Source: Tragulus kanchil (taxonomy: Eukaryota > Chordata > Mammalia > Artiodactyla > Tragulidae). Taken from it: a DNA stretch of 64,000 nt. Location: positions 173,939,501 to 174,003,500 of the forward strand of contig JAIOJX010000004.1 of the NCBI GenBank assembly GCA_022376925.1. The letters are read 5' to 3'. The translations under genes and the position numbers were made by a program. The notes under the pieces are model-generated. The model saw only the letters and a list, made by a program, of their open reading frames with translations, made no database searches and was not told the DNA's origin. Below, one piece after another: positions 21,987 through 34,500 of the stretch (position 1 is the first letter of the stretch; each line of letters starts with the position of its first letter).

Positions 21987-24188
21987 GGGCTGGGAGGCTG
22001 ACGACCAGGAATGGCGTGATCCAGCGGCCGCCTTAGCAGAAACGGGGAGATGAGAAGGAGAGAGACCAGGGGCTGCAAGGAGACCCGGAAGAAAAGAAGA
22101 AAGCATCTCCTCCCTTCTCCCCAACTTCCTGAGGCCAGGAGGGGGAGGGGTGCCTGCCGAGGAGAGGCAGCCAGCAAGCCCGTTGCCATGGAGATCAAGC
22201 TGCATCTCCCCTGCTCCCCTGGGGAGAGAAGGGCCTCCCGTCCACCCCAGCCAGGACAGTGACGCCCACAGGAGGCCGGTGAGAGGGGCTCCCGGGGGAG
22301 GTGCAGAGCCCACCCGCCCCCACCACCGTGCTCAGAGTGCTCCTGTGAGAAACTGAGGCTGAGAACTCGGCTCCTGGAGAAGCCCCCTGTGCAGACAGGA
22401 GCCAAGCAGGAGGGTCTGCCCGGTGTTCCTGGAAGCTCCTGGAATATGTGTGTGGTCTGCAGCTGGGGATGCGCGCGGGGAAGACACGCTGCAGCTCAGG
22501 ACGCTCACAACTCAAGAAGCCACGTGCAAAGGGAAAGAGGGAAGGGCCGAGCGAGGGCCGTCCAGGCCCCCCGACGGGCAGGCACCGAGCAAAGCAAGGT
22601 GCTCCCAGAGCACAAAGAGACCAGGAAAGGGACAACGAGGCGAGAGGCGCAGGCCGGCTGGTGATTCAGGCGGGGGCAGGGGCCTCCCCCGCGTGGAGCT
22701 GGGGGGCGGCGTGGCGGGGTCCAGAGGGAGAGCACCGTAGGCCAAGGGCGGGCAAGAGCTGGCAGGGGGCGCGCCAGGGGGCTGCTGCGGGTGCACAGGC
22801 CTGCAGGGGGACCGAGGAGGCCAGGGGGCGGGGAGGGGCGTCCAGAGGGTGGTCTAGGCGCTGGGAGCCCCTCAAGCTCACAGCAAGCTTCCGGTGGCGC
22901 AAAGAGTGGGGGCTGAGGAGCCACCGTGAGGGGCTGGTGGGGGAGAGCGCCCGGCGAGGGGACTCTGGGTCGTGGGGCTCCCCGGGGGACGGGCTGGCTG
23001 CGTGGCTGGGTAACCAGGAGACCTGGGACCTGCGTCAGCAGGAGTGACGCTGGGGGCGGACGAGTCCCCGGGAGGCTCGAAGGAATGGCGTGATCCAGCG
23101 GCCGCCCCTTAGGGCTGGGAGGCTGACGACCAGGAATGGCGTGATCCAGCCGCCTTAGCAGAAACGGCGAGATGAGAAGGAGAGAGACCAGGGGCTGCAA
23201 GGAGACCCGGAAGAAAAGAAGAAAGCATCTCCTCCCTTCTCCCCAACTTCCTGAGGCCAGGAGGGGGAGGGGTGCCTGCCGAGGAGAGGCAGCCAGCAAG
23301 CCCGTTGCCATGGAGATCAAGCTGCATCTCCCCTGCTCCCCTGGGGAGAGAAGGGCCTCCCGTCCACCCCAGCCAGGACAGTGACGCCCACAGGAGGCCG
23401 GTGAGAGGGGCTCCCGGGGGAGGTGCAGAGCCCACCCGCCCCCACCACCGTGCTCAGAGTGCTCCTGTGAGAAACTGAGGCTGAGAACTCGGCTCCTGGA
23501 GAAGCCCCCTGTGCAGACAGGAGCCAAGCAGGAGGGTCTGCCCGGTGTTCCTGGAAGCTCCTGGAATATGTGTGTGGTCTGCAGCTGGGGATGCGCGCGG
23601 GGAAGACACGCTGCAGCTCAGGACGCTCACAACTCAAGAAGCCACGTGCAAAGGGAAAGAGGGAAGGGCCGAGCGAGGGCCGTCCAGGCCCCCCGACGGG
23701 CAGGCACCGAGCAAAGCAAGGTGCTCCCAGAGCACAAAGAGACCAGGAAAGGGACAACGAGGCGAGAGGCGCAGGCCGGCTGGTGATTCAGGCGGGGGCA
23801 GGGGCCTCCCCCGCGTGGAGCTGGGGGGCGGCGTGGCGGGGTCCAGAGGGAGAGCACCGTAGGCCAAGGGCGGGCAAGAGCTGGCAGGGGGCGCGCCAGG
23901 GGGCTGCTGCGGGTGCACAGGCCTGCAGGGGGACCGAGGAGGCCAGGGGGCGGGGAGGGGCGTCCAGAGGGTGGTCTAGGCGCTGGGAGCCCCTCAAGCT
24001 CACAGCAAGCTTCCGGTGGCGCAAAGAGTGGGGGCTGAGGAGCCACCGTGAGGGGCTGGTGGGGGAGAGCGCCCGGCGAGGGGACTCTGGGTCGTGGGGC
24101 TCCCCGGGGGACGGGCTGGCTGCGTGGCTGGGTAACCAGGAGACCTGGGACCTGCGTCAGCAGGAGTGACGCTGGGGGCGGACGAGTC
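21987..24188. repeat. Tandem duplication 8 (units of about 1.08 kb)
   Basis: Units are 21987-23066 and 23111-24188, separated by a 44-nt joint that contains a partial extra restart of the unit (a 25-nt piece of 22006-22030). There are no exons inside; the sequence is unique and GC-rich. Confidence 0.94.
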
Positions 24189-24659
24189 GCCCACTGAGAG
24201 CCCATCTGCCTCTCAGGAGCACGGGCGGCCCAGGAAGCAGCAAGGCCGACTCCAGACTCCCCGGCTTCTTGGGGCCACAGCCCCCGACACTCAGCTGCCT
24301 CCAGCGGCTCTCTGCCCCCGTCCGGTCCAGCAGACCCCCAGGCATCCCTCCTCAGGGCCACCAGGGGCTTCCCGGCCGAGCTGCTAGCCTCTCCCCGTGG
24401 AATGCGGCACCCTGCCCCCAGCCGAGCCGACGCCCCCAAGCCCCCGACCCCAGCCAGTCCTGTCCCCCCTCCACTAAAACAAAGACTCCAGGAAACCAGA
24501 GCAACACTTAAAGACGCTCCAAGGGTCACACCAGAGTCCCGTCTGACCTCCATCACCCTGTGGGGTCTGAGTCCCTCCTGCCGAAAGGACAGGGAAGTGA
24601 CAGAAGGGTGCGCTGAGCCCCCGCCACCGCGGGGAGCCCCCACACAGCCTCACGGCAGG

Positions 24660-24730
24660 GCCAGGCTGCCCACGCCGGCCACGCCAGAGTGCCCACGCCA
24701 GGCGACCACGCCAGGCGACCACGCCAGCCC
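24660..24730. repeat. Short minisatellite
   Basis: About four imperfect units of a CCACGCCAGGCGA-type motif are present, the last two adjacent and identical. Confidence 0.75.
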
Positions 24731-25149
24731 TGGAGCTGCAGTCCCGACCCTCGTCTGCAGCCTCGGCAGCTGAACACACAGGAGGGTTCCTTCCCTCTCG
24801 CTTTTAAAATGTTTTTTAATAATAAAGACATTAAAAAGAACTTCACTGCTACTTTAAAAAAAAATAGTGAAGACAATTTCCCCAGCACAGCTTCAAGGAC
24901 TACTTGAGGACACTTAGGGACATGTAATTGCCGCATTTTCTCGGGCTCGAGACCTCTGGGCGCTGCGGCACCGCGTGGCCTCTCTGTACAGGAGCAGCCG
25001 CGGTGCCGTCGGTCCCCATAATCACCGCGAGGTCACCGAGCTGCGTGGCCAACCCGTGGGCGTACCCCTCACCCCGAGACCCGCCTCCGCCGCGGCCGGG
25101 GACCAGCTCTGGCGCTCGGCTTACGAGGCCTGCAGAGGAACGCCCATTT

Positions 25150-25342
25150 GGTCTCCAAGAGGCTCCGTCAGTCAAGAGTCTGCCCGCAGCGCAGGAGATC
25201 CTGGGTCGACCCAGGTTTGGGAAGGTCTCCCGGAGAAGGGAATAGCTACCCACTCCAGTATTCTTGCCTGGAGAGTTCCATGGACAGAGGAGCCTGGCGG
25301 CTACAGTCCATTGGGTCACAGGGCCCGGCACGACGGAGCGTA
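25150..25342 (+). mobile_element. Bov-tA SINE
   Basis: It shows GTCAAGAGTCTGCCCGCAGC, CTACCCACTCCAGTATTCTT, GACAGAGGAGCCTGGCGGCT and the 3' end GCACGACGGAGCG. Confidence 0.92.
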
Positions 25343-25848
25343 CTTTCTCTCCTCCTAGCGGCTGTGCTCACCCCTCGGCTCCCTGGAGGACACGGCACTG
25401 GAGGGGGCGGTGCCGAGGGCTCCTTGTTTTGAAACAGTCCCAAAGCCGGGAGCCTGGCCCCAGCAGCCTCTGGCTATGACTCAGAGCTGGCGGCTTCCTT
25501 CCCCAAAGGCCTGAAATGCCACCAGGAGCTCTTCCTGCCTCTGCCGTCCCTCCCTGAGAGGAAGAAGGGGTCGCGGGCTCTCCTGGGGCGGAGGACAGCC
25601 CTCGGGGAACGGCCACGGAAAGCCAGCAGCGACCGAGAAAGAGTCGCGCCCCGGGCCAAGGAGCGTGAATGTTCGTCATCCCACAGAACCCTCACCAACC
25701 CCGAGGCCCCACCTCACAGAGGCGACCAGAGGGGCGAAGCAGCAGGCCAAAGGCCACCCAGCAGGGACCAGGGCCAGGCTGCCCTTCTCCAAAGTCTGTT
25801 AGCCAGAGATCTTAACGTGGAAAACGACGTACGAAGGTACATCCCCGG

Positions 25849-26040
25849 ATTTGCTGGTGGCCCGGCGGCTGAGATTCCGCACTCCCAACACAAGGGACTC
25901 CGGTTTAGTCCCCGGTCAGGGAACTAGAGCCCACGCACTGCAACTAAGAGTTTGCAGGCCACAACTAGAGAGCCCAACGGCTGCAGCGAAGGTCCGGCAC
26001 GGCCAAATAAATGAAGTTAATTAATTCATTTGTTTTTAAA
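25849..26040 (+). mobile_element. CHR-type SINE
   Basis: GATTTGCTGGTGGCCCGGCG, GTCCCCGGTCAGGGAACTAG, CGGCACGGCCAAATAAATGA and an AT-rich tail identify it. It is more diverged than the other CHR copies. Confidence 0.85.
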
Positions 26041-26304
26041 AGGCACATTCCATAAGGAAGCTCCCCGTGGCTAGCTCATGAGTCTTTGTGTTCCCTGGGA
26101 CGTCCCCCCTCGCTCTTCTCCTGGCTGACCCCCGCCCACTACAGGTCTCTTACCCGTCCCCGGCCTCCCAAGCTCTGAGAGGCAAGCCACGCGCCAAAAC
26201 CCAGCCAGCGCCCTCCACATGGCTGTGCGAGCTCCAAGGCTTCCGGGACAGCCCCCCCAGCCCCCGGCAACCTCTGACTCCCCTCCCTGACCCCGGTTAC
26301 TTAC

Positions 26305-26324
26305 CAAAACGCCCCATCATCATC
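26305..26324 (-). CDS. PARVB: PARVB microexon 8 (20 nt)
   Basis: It encodes MMMGRF between the split Glu codons of exons 7 and 9 (about residues 231-238). The acceptor is TTTGTAG with AG at 26325-26326, and the donor GTAAGT begins at 26304. At 20 nt (1+18+1) it is too short for ordinary gene finding; it is supported because the reading frame and the parvin sequence TTTE-MMMGRF-ERDAF are continuous only with it included. Skipping it would shift the frame of the whole CH2 domain. Confidence 0.93.
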
Positions 26325-26704
26325 CTACAAAGAAGAACAGAGAGAATGTCAGAGGGGTCCTCAGAGCCCGCCGAGTGAGCGCGGGGTGCGGGAGGGTGGC
26401 AGGTGCGACCCGCAGGTTGGAGCCCCCCGCGGGCCGGTCGGCAGTTCACTGTGAAAACGGGAGTCCCATTTGGGTAAGTTCTCTTCCGCTCTAATTGCAA
26501 GCGAGAGGTGCGTATGTGGATTCTAAATGCTTGTCCAAGACCGGCAGCAAATAGACATCTCTATCTAACCCACCCTCTGAATGCCCTTCGGGGGCCATTT
26601 AATCTTGGGAGTAATTAACACAGAGACTATTTCAGCAGAAAACGGGTCTTCCAGCACTTTGAGTTTTAAACCTTAAAACATCATTAATTATTACGATCCG
26701 TTAC

Positions 26705-26892
26705 ACACTCGGTCGTGTCTGACTATTTAGAGCCCTGTGGACTGCAGCTCCTCTGCCCACGGGATTCTCCCGGCGAGAATGCTGGCGCGGGTTGCCCTCT
26801 CCTTCTCCAGGGGGTCTTCCCGACCCAGGGGTCGGACGTGTGTCTCCTGCATAACCGGCGGATTCTCACCACTCGGGCCATCGGGGAAGCCA
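26705..26892 (-). mobile_element. Bov-tA SINE
   Basis: On the plus strand it reads ACACTCGGTCGTGTCTGACT, CTGCCCACGGGATTCTCCCG and GTCTTCCCGACCCAGGGGTC, ending with CGGGGAAGCC, the reverse complement of a Bov-tA start. Confidence 0.92.
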
Positions 26893-27340
26893 GGAGTTTA
26901 AACTTCAACTACAAGGGTGCAGACGGCCCAGAGGTCACATTTAGGGGGGTGTACACGATGTACGTCCGGGGAACCGCGAAACTAACGGACCCTGGGTAGG
27001 CAGGAGCCGGGCCCTGACTCGAGGTGGGCGCTGAAGCCACGAAGGACGGAGGCTGCTCCTGCCTGAGGACCTGAGAGCGCGAACGCTCACGTGCTTTCCA
27101 GGAACACCTGCTTCCTGAGAGGCGGAGGCCTCCGCTCCACCCCCCACGCTCCATCCTCTGTCTCCATCTGCTCAGCACCACTAACGCAGGCCACGGAGAC
27201 ACAGAGGCAAACACCCCAGGGCCCTGCTGCGTGACCCCCGGTGGCGAGAGAGACTCCTGAGTCCGCATGGCCACACAGCCCGCACACACCAGGAATGAGA
27301 CATATAGGAGACGCAAGCAGGGAGGGCTTCCTGGAGGTGG

Positions 27341-29560
27341 CCCACAGGACACAGCAAGCCTGGAGCCTGGGAGACCAGGCAGGCGGCGGGCGGCCTCTGC
27401 TGGAAACTCTCCACCTGGACCCTCCAGCGCCCCTCCTACACGACCACCCAGCCCCCCTCCAATGCCTGAAATTCCCGGCTTACGACACCGCACTTCCCAC
27501 AGGGCTCCTGGGCTGGATGTCACATGTCTAAGGACACACCCTTTCTCACCAGCTAGACGGCCATCCCCGGAGGAGTAGAATCGCATCCTCTACACCTCTG
27601 GGCGCCCCGCGTGGTGCCCGGAGCACCACAGGCCCTCTGGGTGCCAGTGACCAGCAGGAGTCGTGGGGATCACTCTGCCAGGGACCGGCTCTGGTGACCG
27701 AGCCCCCCAGCCACCAGCCCCCTGCAGCCCTCTCGGGGCTCCCTCACGCCTGGCGAGTGGGAAAGGCAGACACAGCCTCTTCGCCTCTCTGCCGGCTCCC
27801 CACCCCCCACGGGCCCGGCTGCCCCGCCCCTTTCAGTGGGCCCGCTGCCCCCGCTCTCCCGTCCAGGGGGACCTGTGACGCGCCCTGACCCACAGAAGAC
27901 AGGGACACGGCATGCGGGCCAGAGGCCTGTGGTTGTCCCGTCTCTCCCTGGGGACTCTGAGGACACCCGCGAGGAAGCCGGGCCCCTAGAGAACGAGGGA
28001 CACGGGGCGGGGAGGCCCAGGCCCCACACCAAGCACCAGACCACTGAGCCACAGACTGCCAGCAAATAAGAGGAGTGATGCTTTAAGCCCGTTGGTCTGG
28101 GGTGGCTATTACACAATAACAGATAACCAAGACGCTAGCCGGCTCCTGACTCCCCTAGGCCGCCCTCCTCCTGCCCCTGAACGGCTGAGCTGCCGCCGAG
28201 GCCCCAGGCCAGGCGCAGCATGGCACCCTGGCTCCCCTCCCCACGCCCCTTCCCTCCTGTGGGCCTGGAACAGACGTGCACACATGTCAGGAAACACGGC
28301 TCCCAGCCACCTGACAGCGCCCACGCCGGGAGCGGCTTCCCGTGTCACCTCGATTTCTGAAAGACCGCGTGAATGCGTGACACAGTCATTAATCACTCCT
28401 GAGCTGAGCAGGTGGGTGAGCTGAGACGATCAATTTTAATGTTCTGTTTCCCACAGGACACAGCAAGCCTGGAGCCTGGGAGACCAGGCAGGCGGCGGGC
28501 GGCCTCTGCTGGAAACTCTCCACCTGGACCCTCCAGCGCCTCCTACACGACCACCCAGCCCCCCTCCAATGCCTGAAATTCCCGGCTTACGACACCGCAC
28601 TTCCCACAGGGCTCCTGGGCTGGATGTCACATGTCTAAGGACACACCCTTTCTCACCAGCTAGACGGCCATCCCCGGAGGAGTAGAATCGCATCCTCTAC
28701 ACCTCTGGGCGCCCCGCGTGGTGCCCGGAGCACCACAGGCCCTCTGGGTGCCAGTGACCAGCAGGAGTCGTGGGGATCACTCTGCCAGGGACCGGCTCTG
28801 GTGACCGAGCCCCCCAGCCACCAGCCCCCTGCAGCCCTCTCGGGGCTCCCTCACGCCTGGCGAGTGGGAAAGGCAGACACAGCCTCTTCGCCTCTCTGCC
28901 GGCTCCCCACCCCCCACGGGCCCGGCTGCCCCGCCCCTTTCAGTGGGCCCGCTGCCCCCGCTCTCCCGTCCAGGGGGACCTGTGACGCGCCTGACCCACA
29001 GAAGACAGGGACACGGCATGCGGGCCAGAGGCCTGTGGTTGTCCCGTCTCTCCCTGGGGACTCTGAGGACACCCGCGAGGAAGCCGGGCCCCTAGAGAAC
29101 GAGGGACACGGGGCGGGGAGGCCCAGGCCCCACACCAAGCACCAGACCACTGAGCCACAGACTGCCAGCAAATAAGAGGAGTGATGCTTTAAGCCCGTTG
29201 GTCTGGGGTGGCTATTACACAATAACAGATAACCAAGACGCTAGCCGGCTCCTGACTCCCCTAGGCCGCCCTCCTCCTGCCCCTGAACGGCTGAGCTGCC
29301 GCCGAGGCCCCAGGCCAGGCGCAGCATGGCACCCTGGCTCCCCTCCCCACGCCCCTTCCCTCCTGTGGGCCTGGAACAGACGTGCACACATGTCAGGAAA
29401 CACGGCTCCCAGCCACCTGACAGCGCCCACGCCGGGAGCGGCTTCCCGTGTCACCTCGATTTCTGAAAGACCGTACGTGAATGCGTGACACAGTCATTAA
29501 TCACTCCCTGAGCTGAGCAGGTGGGTGAGCTGAGACGATCAATTTTTAATGTTCTGTTTC
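27341..29560. repeat. Tandem duplication 9 (units of about 1.11 kb)
   Basis: Units are 27341-28449 and 28450-29560. The copies differ by one- or two-base G/C/T-run indels near 28540, 28990, 29473, 29506 and 29545. It holds only intron sequence. Confidence 0.95.
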
Positions 29561-29985
29561 ATCTGAAACAGCCTTCGTCGGGAGGCACAGAGGCAGTGAA
29601 TTTTAAGGATCCTCCGCAGGGTGTCCTAAGGCCTTTCACAAACCTCATGCGAAACAGAATCATTTGATTTGCTATTTTCAATAGATTTGAACCTTTCAGA
29701 CTTCTTAAAAATTGCCCTCTGGCCTTCTCGAAGAGGCCAGGGATGGCTCGGGACTATTTCAAAGGAAGTTCCAGTTTAGACGCATGATCCCCTCTCTCTG
29801 ATGGAGCAAAGATAGACGGATGAATGAATTAGGACCATGGGTCCCCCCGGCCAGTCTAAACGCCTCTCCTCTAGTCCCTCTCTCACAATTCTTAAAGGTC
29901 ACCTTCCAAAATAAGGAATGACAGTCCACAGTCTTTGGGGAATAACTTACTTCTAACATTAAAACTCTGGACGTCTTTACTTCTA

Positions 29986-30178
29986 GGGCCTTCCCTGGTA
30001 GCTGGGACGGTAAAGAATCCACACTGCAATGTGGGAGACCTGGTTCGATCCCTGGGTCAGAAAGATCCCCTGGGGAAGGGAAGGGCAACCCACTCCAGGA
30101 TTCTCGCCTGGAGCACCCCATGGCTCGTCCATGGGTCCGTCACAAAACGTCAGGCACGACCGAGCAATTTCACTTCCA
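29986..30178 (+). mobile_element. Bov-tA SINE
   Basis: It starts GGGCCTTCCCTGGTAGCTGG, with GGTTCGATCCCTGGGTCAGA, CAACCCACTCCAGGATTCTC and GCACGACCGAGCAATTT at the end. Confidence 0.93.
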
Positions 30179-30233
30179 CTTTCTTTTCAGCATGTCTACT
30201 ACAAGGAAGTTCACTGTTAAAACGTTCCCTTCA

Positions 30234-30485
30234 GGGCTTCCCTGGTGGTCCAGTGGGTAAAGAGTCTGCCTTGCAGTGCAAGGGGCGCCAGTTCGATCCC
30301 TGGTCCGGGAAGATCCCACGTGCCGCGGAGCGGCTGGACCAGTGTGTCCAATGATGAGTCAGCGTTCTGGAGCGCGTGCACCCAGAGCCGGTGCTCTGCA
30401 GCGAGAGAGGCCACTGTGATGAGAGGCCCACACAGGCCAAAGAATAAAGATGGATGAAAATAAATGAATAAAAAACCAATAAAAG
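30234..30485 (+). mobile_element. CHR-type SINE
   Basis: It starts GGGCTTCCCTGGTGGTCCAG, has GGGAAGATCCCACGTGCCGC and ends in the tail GGATGAAAATAAATGAATAA. Confidence 0.94.
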
Positions 30486-30907
30486 AGGCCAAAATTTTAA
30501 AACATTTCCCTTCATTCCTACAAGGGATTGTGAATGTGATCAGTTATATTTTTCTTCATTATTCCCTGTCTCGTTCCAGGACAGCTTGCTAGCAGCATAA
30601 ATAAAATTTAATTCCTGCTCCTAGTGTATTTGCTCATTTTTCTATCTGGGGAGAAAATAAAAAGAGCTGGGATTTCTCATTTAAATACCAAACCAAACTG
30701 CTGTCTTGCCCTTCTCCAGCAAAACGAACAAAAAGAACAAAACTCAAACCCAAAACAGCACTTTGAAGAAAGTGCATGGAAGACGGAAAGCTAGGGAGGA
30801 CACCTGGAGAAAATCCCACCCGCAGGTCAAGGGCCACATGGTCGGACGTGACCCATGCGTCTGAGGATCCCCGACCGGAGCAGGGCCTGGGGACAGAGTC
30901 CACTTAC

Positions 30908-30966
30908 TCGGTGGTCGTCGTCAGCTCCTCGGTCACGAGGCTGGAGTGCAGCAGGCCTTCTCGCTT
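30908..30966 (-). CDS. PARVB: PARVB exon 7 (59 nt), linker
   Basis: It encodes KREGLLHSSLVTEELTTTTE (about residues 212-231), the linker between the CH domains, with a threonine run typical of beta-parvin. The acceptor AG is at 30967-30968 (TTTTCAG) and the donor GTAAGT begins at 30907. It ends in phase 2 (GA), which the G of microexon 8 completes to Glu. LVT replaces HIS of the human protein as I recall it. Confidence 0.95.
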
Positions 30967-32125
30967 CTGAAAACCCCGAGAAGCACAAAGAAGTCAGCCC
31001 TGGGCAGGCAGGGCAGCAGGTCGTCCCTGATGGGCAGTCCGCCCTGGCAGGTGGAAGGACTGCTGGTGACCACAGGGGTGGCCCTCTGGTGGCTGGAACC
31101 TGCCCCCCGTCCCCCGCCTGACCCTCGGCTCCCGCACCGCTCTTGGAGCTAGCCGCCGTGGGGGCCTCAGCTGCGGGGAGGAACCACCCCAGCCCCCAAA
31201 GGACACCCTGCGCTGGGCAGGCCCGGAGCAGAAAGGACCACACGTGACCCAAGAGGGGCACCAGACCAAGGACCACACAGGCCCCGGCTGAGCAGCGTCA
31301 CCCTGGAGCCACGTCCGCTCAGAGCCTCGCCTTACTCGGAACCGGGGCCTCTGCAGAGGTAGTGAGTTAAGAAGAGACCGGCTAGAGGGAGTCCCGTCCG
31401 ACCGCTGGAGTCCTTACACAAAGCAAAGAGACACAAGAGCAGGGCACACAGAGAAGGGGCCCACGGGGGCAGAGACTGGGGGCGCACGCCCACAAGCCGA
31501 AGAGAGCCCAGCGTGCCGGCAGCGGGCGCGAAGTGGACGCCGGAAGGAAGGACCCTCCCCCAGAGCCTTCGGAGGGACCCAGTTGGCTCCCCGATTTGGA
31601 CTTGGGGTCTCTGCCGCGTGAGAGGACAAACGCCTGCTGTTGTAAGCTGCCGCCCGGGGTCAGTTTCTTCCAGCAGCCCCAAGATGCTACCACGGGGTGG
31701 GACACACGCGTCCCGGAGCCCGGCGGGCACAGAGAGGGGAAGGGAGGCCTGTGCGTCCCAGGCCTCCGCGTGGAGCCCGGCAGCCTGCTGGCCCAGCCCC
31801 ACGTGGACCCCCACGTGAGCCCCTCCACAGACGAGGAGCTCACTCTCTGATGGATGCCTCTCGGGATCCAAGTTCCCCAGGCTCTCCTGGGTTCAGCCCC
31901 AGCAGCCCTCCCACTGGACCTAGGGAACGGCGAGTAACCAGCGACGGGCACTCGTCACGCTTCCCGCGGCTCGCCCCGGTTGAGCGCCCGTGGGGGGCGG
32001 AGGGGGTGGCCCGGGGACATTTCATCCACTTATTCACACATCATCTATGCGTCCGGCTACCACTAAACCCTGGGCCCAGGGCTGGATAAGGGGCAGACAG
32101 GCTGAATATTTTAGTCTCTAGTCGA

Positions 32126-32465
32126 ATCTCTTGAGAGTCCCTTGGACTGCCAGGAGATCAAATCGGTCCGTTCTGAAGGCATCAACCCTGAATATTCATT
32201 GGAAGGAATGAAGCGGAAGCTGAAGCTCCGATACTTTGGCCACCTGATGCGAAGAGCCGACTCACTGGAAAAGCCCCTGATGCTGGGAAAGATGGGGGGC
32301 AGGAGGAGAAGGGGGCGACAGAGGACGAGAGGGTTGGATGGCATCACCAACTCAACAGATGAAAGTTTGTGCAAGCTCCGGAAGATAGGGAAGGTAGAGA
32401 AACCTGGTGAGGTGCAGTCCACGCGGTCGCAAAGAGTTGGACACAACTTAGCGATGGACAACACG
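32126..32465 (+). mobile_element. BovB LINE 3' end
   Basis: It runs from the TTGAGAGTCCCTTGGACTGC block to GTTGGACACAACTTAGCGAT. The tail is repeated at 33438-33555 by duplication 10. Confidence 0.93.
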
Positions 32466-34500
32466 CAGAATCTTGGTTTCATGGGGAAAGCACTGCAGAC
32501 CAGGAAAATCAAGTGACCTCCCAGGGCCCCGCTGCCAGTCAGCAAACGCGGCCTTCCTTCATTCCTTCCCTCCACAACCTGCCACGCTCCTCGACTCTCC
32601 CCATCTCGACTGGATAACCGGACGTGGAGGGACAGGCCAGGGGCCGCTCGAAGGCCTGAGTCCGGCCAGTCCCTGGGGCCTCCCCCGCCTTTACTCCTCT
32701 CTGGCCACGGCCCAGAGAATCCTCCCGTGACCTCGGTCAAGGAAGGAAGTGCCAGTGAGTGCCTGCGCAAGCCAGTAAAACATTCTGCAAACCCCAAAGA
32801 TTTGCTTGGACCGAGGTGCAGATCTGAAAGGAAATACCCTGGCTACTGAGCTGCAGAGAGTTCACGGAGCCCAGCGTCTGAAGTACTTGGGTTTGGGAGC
32901 CGCATTCTCATGTGTCTTTGGGAAGTCTTTCTCAGCCGACCGCCCGGCTGAGCGTCCAAGACAAGGGTAACAGCAGCGGTCTCCCCGTCTTTCAGGACCA
33001 CTGACCACAAACAGCCCCCTTGAGGAAGCAAACACTGCCGGTAAGCCTCGCCGGACGCCCCAAGGGGCATTCCTGCCCACTGGGTTGGGGCGGGCTCCCG
33101 GGGTCACGGAGGAGTCAGACAGCTTCAGAAAACACAGGATCAGCCAGAGCCTTGCAGACCACAGAGGCCGCAGGTCTGATACGTTGAAAAGACAGAGGGG
33201 CGCGTGAGCCGAGCATCGCCACGAGAGACATCCCAACTCCAAGCGTAACCTCAGCGCCCTGGCAGAAGCAGCTGCCCCTCAAGGCCCCGAGCCTGCTCTC
33301 CTCCGCCAACGTCCACATCAGGGCGAGGGCCGGGACGCAGCAGGGGCTGGAGACACGTTTACTGAGCGGGCTGCACACACAAAGCCGAGGCAGGGGCTGT
33401 TCCTTGGAGGCTGAGCCCCGGGCCCGCACACAAGCCGCAACTCAACAGATGAAAGTTTGTGCAAGCTCCGGAAGATAGGGAAGGTAGAGAAACCTGGTGA
33501 GGTGCAGTCCACGCGTCGCAAAGAGTTGGACACAACTTAGCGATGGACAACACGCAGAATCTTGGTTTCATGGGGAAAGCACTGCAGACCAGGAAAATCA
33601 AGTGACCTCCCAGGGCCCCGCTGCCAGTCAGCAAACGCGGCCTTCCTTCATTCCTTCCCTCCACAACCTGCCACGCTCCTCGACTCTCCCCATCTCGACT
33701 GGATAACCGGACGTGGAGGGACAGGCCAGGGGCCGCTCGAAGGCCTGAGTCCGGCCAGTCCCTGGGGCCTCCCCCGCCTTTACTCCTCTCTGGCCACGGC
33801 CCAGAGAATCCTCCCGTGACCTCGGTCAAGGAAGGAAGTGCCAGTGAGTGCCTGCGCAAGCCAGTAAAACATTCTGCAAACCCCAAAGATTTGCTTGGAC
33901 CGAGGTGCAGATCTGAAAGGAAATACCCTGGCTACTGAGCTGCAGAGAGTTCACGGAGCCCAGCGTCTGAAGTACTTGGGTTTGGGAGCCGCATTCTCAT
34001 GTGTCTTTGGGAAGTCTTTCTCAGCCGACCGCCCGGCTGAGCGTCCAAGACAAGGGTAACAGCAGCGGTCTCCCCGTCTTTCAGGACCACTGACCACAAA
34101 CAGCCCCCTTGAGGAAGCAAACACTGCCGGTAAGCCTCGCCGGACGCCCCAAGGGGCATTCCTGCCCACTGGGTTGGGGCGGGCTCCCGGGGTCACGGAG
34201 GAGTCAGACAGCTTCAGAAAACACAGGATCAGCCAGAGCCTTGCAGACCACAGAGGCCACAGGTCTGATACGTTGAAAAGACAGAGGGGCGCGTGAGCCG
34301 AGCATCGCCACGAGAGACATCCCAACTCCAAGCGTAACCTCAGCGCCCTGGCAGAAGCAGCTGCCCCTCAAGGCCCCGAGCCTGCTCTCCTCCGCCAACG
34401 TCCACATCAGGGCGAGGGCCGGGACGCAGCAGGGGCTGGAGACACGTTTACTGAGCGGGGCTGCACACACAAAGCCGAGGCAGGGGCTGTTCCCTTGAAG
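32348..34500. repeat. Tandem duplication 10 (offset 1,090 nt)
   Basis: Units are 32348-33437 and 33438 to about 34500. The junction falls within the tail of a BovB fragment. The last 40 nt of the left unit does not align well with the right unit. Confidence 0.94.
33438..33555 (+). mobile_element. BovB tail, duplicated part
   Basis: It is a copy of 32348-32465 with one base lost (CACGCGTCGC in place of CACGCGGTCGC). Its left edge is the duplication junction. Confidence 0.9.

Larger units (their letters stand above)
18908..26304 (-). other. PARVB intron 8
   Basis: The first 3 kb (18.9-21.9 kb) is GC-rich, nearly repeat-free sequence, broken by an AT-rich element at 20905-21075. Then come duplication 8, a short CACGCCAGGCGAC-type minisatellite, a Bov-tA at 25150 and a CHR SINE at 25849. 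No other gene is recognised. Confidence 0.8.
26325..30907 (-). other. PARVB intron 7
   Basis: It contains a minus-strand Bov-tA (26705), duplication 9, a plus-strand Bov-tA (29986) and a CHR SINE (30234). Old repeat tails of unassigned family lie at about 28050-28140 and 29160-29245. The region 29560-29980 is AT-richer unique sequence. Confidence 0.8.

Noticed and set aside
22505..23527. A 340-codon open frame on the minus strand
   Set aside because: It runs through the junction of duplication 8, has a low-complexity Pro/Ala/Arg composition typical of GC-rich non-coding DNA, and matches no family I know.
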